Shown piece by piece: positions 13,303-18,595 of a stretch of 21,218 nucleotides of DNA. The notes under the pieces were generated by a model, which was not told the origin of the DNA, did not search any database, and was given only the letters and a program-made list of their open reading frames with translations. The stretch lies in assembly GCA_964373775.1 (NCBI GenBank), contig CAYJWA010000007.1, positions 1-21,218 on the forward strand, read 5' to 3'. Within the stretch, counting starts at the first letter, position 1, and each line of letters opens with the position of its first letter. A program made the position numbers and the translations under genes. The stretch is from UBA10002 sp964373775 (lineage in GTDB: Bacteria > Patescibacteriota > Minisyncoccia > Phycocordibacterales > UBA10002).

Positions 13303-13402
13303 ATCCAAACAAACTTCACAAAACACAGTTTCTCCATCCTTCGGGGGATCTCCCGAAGGGAGACAAGAACCAAACGGGAAGATGAGTTTGTGTTTTGTTT
13401 GG
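13303..13402. repeat. Composite palindrome before the MYG1-family gene
   Basis: An inner hairpin CCTTCGGG (13338-13345) / CCCGAAGG (13352-13359), within outer arms rich in CAAACAAA..CAAAACACA on the left and TGTGTTTTGTTTGG on the right. The outer right arm shares a 15-nt word with the insert inside secA at 3294-3308. Confidence 0.6.
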
Positions 13403-13471
13403 TCTTTGTGAGGTTTGTGCTTTGGGGAGTTTTTGTTCTTCCTGCTCAAGGTGGAGCGTGTTATAAGGTTA

Positions 13472-13480
13472 TGTTACAGT
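13472..13480 (+). promoter_or_regulatory. Extended -10 of the MYG1-family gene (leaderless arrangement)
   Basis: TGTTACAGT, with the hexamer at 13475-13480 and six bases before the ATG at 13487. A second extended -10-like word, TGTTATAAG, lies at 13459-13467. Confidence 0.45.
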
Positions 13481-13486
13481 GTCTCC

Positions 13487-14374
13487 ATGCGAGAGAGGCA
13501 TCCAACCATTGTCACCCACGACGGCAAGTTCCATGCAGATGATGTATTCGCCGCCGCCGCGCTCCTCTTGTTTCTCAAAGGCGATGCAGAAGTTTTGCGT
13601 ACCCGCGACCGAGAGAAGATTAAGCGCGCGGACTTTGTGATAGATGTGGGCGGAGAGTATGCGCCGGAGCGCAACCGTTTTGACCATCATCAAAAGGAGG
13701 GCGCAGGAGCGAGAGAAAACGGACTTCCTTTTGCCGCGTTCGGATTGGTCTGGAAGCACTTGGGAGAGAAGATTGCCGGCGGGAGTGACGCCGCAAAGAG
13801 GGTAGATACGAAATTAGTTCAGCCGCTTGATGCGTATGACAACGGAGTCGCGCTTTTTTCGGAGACCGCGTTCGGCGTGTATCCCTATGAACTTTCTGCC
13901 ATCATTCAGGCGCTGAATCCTTCGTGGCGCGAGAATCAGGAGGAAACGGAAGAGCGTTTTCATGAAGCGGTTTTGTTTGCGGAGAAGCTCATCCTGCGGG
14001 AGATTGAAGCGGCGCAGGCAGAGAGCGAGGCGCGGGGAAAAGTTGAGGAGGCAGTGAAGAACGCCGCTGATGCGCGGCTCGTTGTCTTGAATGAAGACCT
14101 TCCGTGGAAAGAGACGCTCGCGCGATTTTCCGCGCCGCTCTTTGTGGTGCACCCGCAGGAGAAGCAATGGTTTGTGGAGTGCGTGCGGGATAATCCGAGT
14201 ATTTTTGTGAACAGAAAGGACTTGCCGGAGTCGTGGGCAGGACTTCGGGATGAAGAATGTGTGTGCGCGACCGGCGTGCCTGATGCAGTGTTCTGCCATC
14301 GCAACCGATTCATGGCGGTCACGAGGTCGCGGGAAGGCGCGATACAACTTGCACAGAAAGCCCTTGCGAGTTGA
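13487..14374 (+). CDS. MYG1 family (UPF0160) DHH-like metal-dependent protein
   Basis: 295 residues. 'TIVTHDGKFHADDVFAAAALLLF' at the very N-terminus and 'DVGGEYAPERNRFDHHQKEG' (about 56-75) are the two metal-binding signature regions; the Asp-His-His in the second places the protein with DHH-type phosphoesterases. Eukaryotic MYG1 is a 3'-5' RNA exonuclease; bacterial members are poorly characterised, so an RNA or nucleotide phosphoesterase role is inferred. The C-terminal half ends in 'VCATGVPDAVFCHRNRFMAVTRSREGAIQLA', normal for the family. The start at 13487 is chosen because the family begins here and an extended -10 lies six bases upstream; the open frame upstream has no similarity. Confidence 0.9.
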   Translation: MRERHPTIVTHDGKFHADDVFAAAALLLFLKGDAEVLRTRDREKIKRADFVIDVGGEYAPERNRFDHHQKEGAGARENGLPFAAFGLVWKHLGEKIAGGSDAAKRVDTKLVQPLDAYDNGVALFSETAFGVYPYELSAIIQALNPSWRENQEETEERFHEAVLFAEKLILREIEAAQAESEARGKVEEAVKNAADARLVVLNEDLPWKETLARFSAPLFVVHPQEKQWFVECVRDNPSIFVNRKDLPESWAGLRDEECVCATGVPDAVFCHRNRFMAVTRSREGAIQLAQKALAS

Positions 14375-14384
14375 AATTCCAATA

Positions 14385-14502
14385 TACAAGCACCAAATCA
14401 CAAACAAATTTCAATGACCAAAAATGCAAATTCAAATTAGGAATTCTGCGTTTGAGATTTTGTAATTGGAACTTTGATATTGTTTGTGATTTGGTGCTTG
14501 TA
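14385..14502. repeat. Long palindrome with perfect 23-bp arms before obg
   Basis: Arms 14385-14407 and 14480-14502 are perfect reverse complements; the 72-nt loop is AT-rich and partly self-complementary (AATTC/GAATT words). It fills the gap between the MYG1-family gene and obg. Confidence 0.9.
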
Positions 14503-14522
14503 ATTTGTGATTTATAAAAGAT

Positions 14523-15530
14523 ATGGCTTTTGTCGACGAAATCACGCTCCATCTCAAAGCTGGCGACGGCGGAAGCGGCATTGTTTCTTGGCTCCACGAA
14601 AAAGGGAAGGAGTTTATGGGTCCTGCCGGTGGAGACGGCGGGAAGGGGGGTGATGTCTATTTTCTTGCGGTGCGCGATATTGCGCGGCTTGCCGGATATC
14701 GGTATGGCAACTCATTTCACGCGGGGCGCGGCAGTCCCGGCCAGGGAAAGAGCCGGCATGGAAAGAACGGAGAGGACCTCGTCCTTGAAGTTCCGATTGG
14801 TTCGGTGGTGACCAATCAAAAGACCGGACGGGTTCACGAATTGCTGCGTGAAGGTGAATGTATACTCGCGCTTCGCGGGGGCCGCGGCGGATTCGGCAAC
14901 GAGCATTTTAAGGGCTCGCGCAATGTTCGCCCTTTGCAGAGTACCCCGGGGAAATCGGGCGAGCAGGCGGATTTTCAAGTGGAGTTGCGGCTTATTGCGG
15001 ATGCGGGACTCGTGGGACTTCCGAATGCCGGGAAGTCCTCGCTTCTGAACGAACTTACCGCGGCTCACGCAAAGGTGGGAACATACGCCTTCACGACTCT
15101 TGAGCCCAATTTGGGGGTTTTTCACGGATTTATTTTGGCGGACATCCCCGGTCTTATTGAAGGAGCATCGGAAGGGAAAGGGCTAGGCACAAAATTCTTG
15201 CGTCATATCGCGCGCACCCGGGTGCTGTTGCACTGTATTTCGTTGGAGAATGGAAACCTTCTGCAAATCTACGCAACAGTCCGTAAGGAACTGGTGGCGC
15301 ACGCGCCGGAACTCCGCGATAAAAAAGAAGTCATTGTGCTCACCAAGGCGGATACGCGCGGCGCAAAAGAAATCAAAAAAGCGGTTGCGGCTTTCAAGCG
15401 GAAGGGGATAGAGGGGCTCATTGTGTCCATCATTGACGACGCACTTCTTCAGAAGTTTAAGAAGCATCTGCATCTCTTACTGTCAACACCCGATGTTCAG
15501 AAATGTTCAGAAATAGGAGATGTGGTATAA
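14523..15530 (+). CDS. obg: GTPase Obg/CgtA
   Basis: 335 residues; essential GTPase of late 50S ribosome assembly. The glycine-rich Obg fold spans about 1-158 ('AGDGGSGIVSW', 'GPAGGDGGKGGDVYF', 'GRGGFGNEHF'). The G domain follows: G1 'GLPNAGKSS' (about 165), G2 'TTLEPNLG', G3 'DIPGLIEGA', G4 'LTKAD' with Thr in place of the usual Asn, and a G5-like 'VSIID'. The C-terminal OCT domain is absent. The last 17 or so codons are unusual: from 15480 the sequence is a copy of the hairpin that flanks the neighbouring transposase, followed by a tandem ATGTTCAGAA, and the stop codon overlaps the transposase -10 box. Confidence 0.95.
   Translation: MAFVDEITLHLKAGDGGSGIVSWLHEKGKEFMGPAGGDGGKGGDVYFLAVRDIARLAGYRYGNSFHAGRGSPGQGKSRHGKNGEDLVLEVPIGSVVTNQKTGRVHELLREGECILALRGGRGGFGNEHFKGSRNVRPLQSTPGKSGEQADFQVELRLIADAGLVGLPNAGKSSLLNELTAAHAKVGTYAFTTLEPNLGVFHGFILADIPGLIEGASEGKGLGTKFLRHIARTRVLLHCISLENGNLLQIYATVRKELVAHAPELRDKKEVIVLTKADTRGAKEIKKAVAAFKRKGIEGLIVSIIDDALLQKFKKHLHLLLSTPDVQKCSEIGDVV
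15480..15500. repeat. Transposase-flanking hairpin repeat, left copy, inside obg
   Basis: Matches 16278-16300 except for a two-base deletion (GA) in its right arm. It is translated as part of the obg C-terminus ('LSTPDVQ'). Confidence 0.8.
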
Positions 15531-15531
15531 T
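15523..15531 (+). promoter_or_regulatory. Extended -10 of the transposase gene (leaderless arrangement)
   Basis: TGGTATAAT, a perfect TGn plus TATAAT, six bases before the ATG at 15538. The obg stop codon (15528-15530) is inside the hexamer. Confidence 0.7.
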
Positions 15532-15537
15532 ATTTTT

Positions 15538-16257
15538 ATGTCTCGACGCACCATCCTCGCGCCGCACGAACAGTATCATCTCTACAACCGAGGAAACAAC
15601 AAAGAGGAGGTATTCCACTCTCGTGATGACTGTATCCGGTTTCTTTTCTATATCCTCTATCTGCAGTCGCCGGTCGCGTTCCCCGAAGTGTCTCGGCATG
15701 CCGCCGCGTTTAGAAGAAGCGGAACATTTGCGGTTCCAGAAGAGGTAGAACGCGATGTTATTGCTCGCCGCTTTGTTGTCTTGCGAGCCTTTTGTCTGAT
15801 GCCCAATCATTTTCATCTTCTTGTTGAAGAACGCGCGGACGGAGGTATCTCAAAGTATATGCAGCGCGTATTGAATGGGTATTCAAAATATGCAAATGTG
15901 AAATACCCGAAACGACACATCGGTCATGTCTTTCAGGGTCCTTTTAAGAGCGTGCGTCAAAAAAGGAACGAACAATTGCTGTATCTTTCCGCGTATCTGC
16001 ACCGGAACCCCAGAGAACAGAAGGATTGGAGAGGAAAGGAACACGAATACCCCTGGTCAAGCTTTCAGGACTTTGTCGCCGTCAATCGGTGGAGGGATTT
16101 GCTTATGCCCGATCTCATTCTCGAACAGTTTCAGAGCGGGAAAGGTTACAAACAATTTGTTGATACGAGTCCAGCGAAAGCAGAGTATAATAAAGAACTC
16201 TTTGACGATGATATCGTTTTTGGAGTTGAGATGGAGAAAGGTGAAAAGAGTGTATAA
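15538..16257 (+). CDS. REP-associated tyrosine transposase (Y1_Tnp)
   Basis: 239 residues of the IS200/IS605-like Y1 superfamily, RAYT branch: a single-strand DNA nuclease that cuts at hairpins through a catalytic tyrosine. The HUH motif is in 'LMPNHFHLLVEE' (about 87-98) and the probable catalytic tyrosine is in 'MQRVLNGYSKYAN' (about 108-120). The N-terminal 'YHLYNRGNNKEEVF' and later 'GHVFQGPFKS' and 'YLHRNPR' are hallmark segments. RAYTs usually do not move themselves actively but are linked to spread of palindromes. Start 15538 is chosen over an upstream GTG because of the -10 placement and family alignment. All motifs appear intact. Confidence 0.93.
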   Translation: MSRRTILAPHEQYHLYNRGNNKEEVFHSRDDCIRFLFYILYLQSPVAFPEVSRHAAAFRRSGTFAVPEEVERDVIARRFVVLRAFCLMPNHFHLLVEERADGGISKYMQRVLNGYSKYANVKYPKRHIGHVFQGPFKSVRQKRNEQLLYLSAYLHRNPREQKDWRGKEHEYPWSSFQDFVAVNRWRDLLMPDLILEQFQSGKGYKQFVDTSPAKAEYNKELFDDDIVFGVEMEKGEKSV

Positions 16258-16276
16258 CATTATACCACACCGTAAT

Positions 16277-16301
16277 CCTGTCAACACCCGATGTTGACAG
16301 G
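16277..16301. repeat. Transposase-flanking hairpin, right copy
   Basis: CCTGTCAACA (16277-16286), loop CCCGA, TGTTGACAGG (16292-16301): a perfect 10-bp stem, ending two bases before the purine-rich gatB Shine-Dalgarno. Confidence 0.9.
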
Positions 16302-16316
16302 GGGAGGGGGAAAGAT

Positions 16317-17861
16317 ATGAGCGACTATTTTCCTACGATTGGTTTAGAGATTCACGCGGAACTCAAGACGCGGACAAAAATGTTCTGCGACTCCAAGAAC
16401 GACCCGGACGAAACGCGCCCGAATGTGAATATCTGCCCGGTCTGCCTGGGACATCCGGGAACTTTACCGGTCATAAACAGAGAAGCAGTGAGACAGGTAC
16501 TCCGGGTCGGCGTTGCTGTCGGGGGCAATCTGGCGGATTGTACAGAATTCGACCGCAAGAATTATTTTTATCCGGATATTCCAAAAGGGTACCAGATTAG
16601 CCAATACGCATCTCCGCTCGTTTCTGGAGGCGCTTTGAACGGCGTTGCGATAACGCGTGTGCACTTGGAAGAAGATACCGCCACTCTCGTCCATGAGGAC
16701 GAGACGCGGATAAACGCGGATGGCCAACATCCGCTGATATCCGCGGATAAAAATCAGCGACCATCTGCGTCTCTGGTGGATTTCAATCGCGCCGGAGTTC
16801 CGCTCATGGAGTTGGTAACCGAGCCAGTTATCCACTCCGCAAAAGAGGCGGCCAACTTTGCGCGCGAGCTTCAGCTTCTACTCCGATATCTTGGAGCATC
16901 GGATGCGAATATGGAGAAAGGGGAGATGCGGGTGGAGGCGAACATTTCTGTCGCAGGAGCGCCGGAAATCGTTTTTGATTCTATCCGCGACAATCCGCGT
17001 CCGTATCCTCGTGCATCCGCGATATTGGGAACGAAAGTGGAAGTGAAGAATCTCAATTCGTTTCGAGCGGTGGAGCGGGCGATTGATTATGAAGTGAAAC
17101 GACAGAGCGAGATTCTTCTGAGTGGAGAGGAGGTTATACAGGAGACGCGCGGATGGGACGAAGACGCACAGCAAACCTTTTCACAGCGGCGCAAGGAAGA
17201 GGCGCACGATTATCGTTACTTTCCCGACCCGGACCTTCCGAAATTGCTCATACGCGAGATACCGGAATTTACTCGCAGCGCTCTCCGAAAAAGTTTGCCG
17301 GAACTGCCGTGGCAGAAACGTTCCCGTCTTGAACGCGATTTCGGTCTCGGGGCCGACGCGGTCTCCCTGTTCATCGAGTACCCCGAAGCCGCAAGTTTTT
17401 TACAAACAGTGGCACGGACGCTCGACGACATGTCGGCAACGGTTCTCGCGGTGAATTACATAACCTCCGACTTGTTCCGTCTCGCCAAAAGGGAATCGGA
17501 CATAGACCGCGCGTTCACGGTTCTCAAATTCAAGCCAGAAAGTTTCGTCGCGCTTATTCGCATGATTCAAAAGAGAGAACTTTCTTCGCGCGGAGCCAAG
17601 GACATCCTGGCAATCATGTACGCGGAAGGCGGGGAACCCGCGGCGATTGCGAACAGCCGCGGGCTCATCCAAAAGAGCGACGAAACCGAACTGAAGAAAG
17701 TCGTTCAAACGATTCTTGATGCGAACGCGAAGGTGGTCGCCGATTACAGGGACGGTAAAAAGTCCGCGCTTCAATTTTTGATAGGGCAGGGGATGAAGGC
17801 AACGCGCGGCAGCGCAAATCCGGAGACGCTGAGTGAACTTATCAGAAAGGCAATCGGGTGA
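16317..17861 (+). CDS. gatB: Aspartyl/glutamyl-tRNA amidotransferase subunit B
   Basis: 514 residues; the kinase/transamidase core of GatCAB, which converts Glu-tRNA(Gln) and Asp-tRNA(Asn) to their amide forms. Seen: 'IGLEIHAELKTRTKMFC' at the N-terminus, 'CPVCLGHPGTLPV', 'FDRKNYFYPDIPKGYQISQY', 'DFNRAGVPLMELVTEP', 'WDEDAQQTFSQRRKEEAHDY' and the C-terminal YqeY-like 'GQGMKATRGSANP'. gatA and gatC are not in the window. A repeat-like insert of about 24 residues (about 129-152) separates 'VHLEEDTATLVHED' from 'SLVDFNRAG', which are normally adjacent. The start has a strong purine-rich Shine-Dalgarno at about 16301-16311, supplied partly by the edge of the transposase-flanking hairpin. Confidence 0.96.
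   Translation: MSDYFPTIGLEIHAELKTRTKMFCDSKNDPDETRPNVNICPVCLGHPGTLPVINREAVRQVLRVGVAVGGNLADCTEFDRKNYFYPDIPKGYQISQYASPLVSGGALNGVAITRVHLEEDTATLVHEDETRINADGQHPLISADKNQRPSASLVDFNRAGVPLMELVTEPVIHSAKEAANFARELQLLLRYLGASDANMEKGEMRVEANISVAGAPEIVFDSIRDNPRPYPRASAILGTKVEVKNLNSFRAVERAIDYEVKRQSEILLSGEEVIQETRGWDEDAQQTFSQRRKEEAHDYRYFPDPDLPKLLIREIPEFTRSALRKSLPELPWQKRSRLERDFGLGADAVSLFIEYPEAASFLQTVARTLDDMSATVLAVNYITSDLFRLAKRESDIDRAFTVLKFKPESFVALIRMIQKRELSSRGAKDILAIMYAEGGEPAAIANSRGLIQKSDETELKKVVQTILDANAKVVADYRDGKKSALQFLIGQGMKATRGSANPETLSELIRKAIG
16701..16773. repeat. GCGGAT/CATCCGC repeat insert inside gatB
   Basis: 73 nt bounded by GAGACGC (16701-16707) and its reverse complement GCGTCTC (16767-16773), with an inner GCGGATG / CATCCGC hairpin. 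It resembles 'GCGGATAAAAATCAGCG'-type dispersed repeats and is translated in frame. Confidence 0.7.
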
Positions 17862-17886
17862 TCTTTCGGATAGAGTAAATCTGTAG

Positions 17887-17919
17887 GGTTCAGTACACAG
17901 TGATGTGCTGAACCTTTTT
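17887..17919 (+). terminator. Intrinsic terminator of gatB
   Basis: 11-bp stem GGTTCAGTACA / TGTGCTGAACC (one G-U pair), six-base loop, TTTTT tail (17915-17919). Confidence 0.9.
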
Positions 17920-18507
17920 CGTTGTACGGAAAAGGTGTCAAGCACAGGTTTTGCATTATGATATTTTGACTCGACTCTGTCAAGATAAGTGCGCGCGCAT
18001 TTATTCCGGACGGATTTCCCGCATCAGTCGGACGATAGTTAGGCCCCGGAGAGAAGAGCAATGATATTTTTTCATTCTAGTATTTCCTCAGTGAAACACC
18101 GCGGGCGCGAGGCAGAAGATCCGAGTGATTCCTGGAGTCGGTGAGTTGCCGAAAAAACAGCGCAGTTTGCGTCTGATATCGGATTTTCTTTGATGTTTCA
18201 CCGCGACAGATTTTACGCGGAAAGAGTATGAAACATTTTAAATTCATTTTAGGAATTTTTTTTGCGCGGAGTGTGGCATTTAGTTTCGCTCCGAAGGCGC
18301 GCGGGATTTTACGATAGTGAGCATCATCTCTGGTTTTATTTTTCTCACTCCGTTTTTCTACCAGAAAGCTGGTTCGCGGACTCTTTTTGGGACTGATTTC
18401 AACTGCGTAGTAAATAAGTGTGCTCGCCTGGTCGTCCTTGGGTTGGTGAGCCGGGGGAAATGCCGAAGGAATTCTAAGACGATTCTGTCCGATACTTGTC
18501 TTCTTTT
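17920..18507. other. Gene-free region between gatB and the surface protein
   Basis: About 590 nt with no protein I can support. It contains a near-consensus minus-strand promoter (17955-17983), GTGAAACA at 18091-18098 with its reverse complement TGTTTCAC at 18193-18200, and several A/T runs. Reading frames on either strand show no family motifs. Possible contents are an unrecognised structured RNA or a decayed gene; I found no tmRNA, RNase P or SRP RNA signatures. Confidence 0.5.
17955..17983 (-). promoter_or_regulatory. Near-consensus promoter on the minus strand, toward gatB
   Basis: On the minus strand TTGACA (17978-17983), a 17-nt spacer, and CATAAT (17955-17960): 6 of 6 and 5 of 6 matches. 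A transcript would run antisense into the gatB 3' end. No minus-strand gene lies in front of it. Confidence 0.55.
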
Positions 18508-18553
18508 CCACCTCGGAAGTCCGAGAAGTGGCGATTTGTCCACAGTTCTCGGA
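18508..18553. promoter_or_regulatory. Two overlapping, mutually exclusive hairpins upstream of the surface-protein gene
   Basis: Hairpin A pairs CCACCTCGGA (18508-18517) with TCCGAG..GTGG (18520-18531). Hairpin B pairs the same TCCGAGAAGTGG (18520-18531) with CCAC (18540-18543) and TTCTCGGA (18546-18553). Only one can form at a time, the geometry of an attenuator or of alternative protein sites. Confidence 0.5.
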
Positions 18554-18563
18554 AGGTGTCCGA

Positions 18564-18569
18564 TATAAT
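18564..18569 (+). promoter_or_regulatory. -10 box of the surface-protein gene
   Basis: Perfect TATAAT, 26 bases before the ATG at 18596. No good -35 is visible; hairpin B occupies its expected position. Confidence 0.5.
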
Positions 18570-18595
18570 GTATCTGTCCTTTAGAACTCCTTTTT

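Larger units (their letters stand above)
15480..16301 (+). mobile_element. REP-type transposase unit with flanking hairpin repeats
   Basis: The same 18-nt sequence occurs at 15480-15497 and 16278-16295, on either side of the transposase gene in the same orientation. The right copy belongs to a perfect 10-bp hairpin; the left copy lacks two bases (GA) of the right arm. This is the arrangement of REP-associated (RAYT) transposases with their REP hairpins. The exact ends are not determined. Confidence 0.6.

Noticed and set aside
18077..18511. 144-codon minus-strand frame in the gene-free region
   Set aside because: No recognisable motifs, odd composition, no promoter or Shine-Dalgarno in front; treated as chance.
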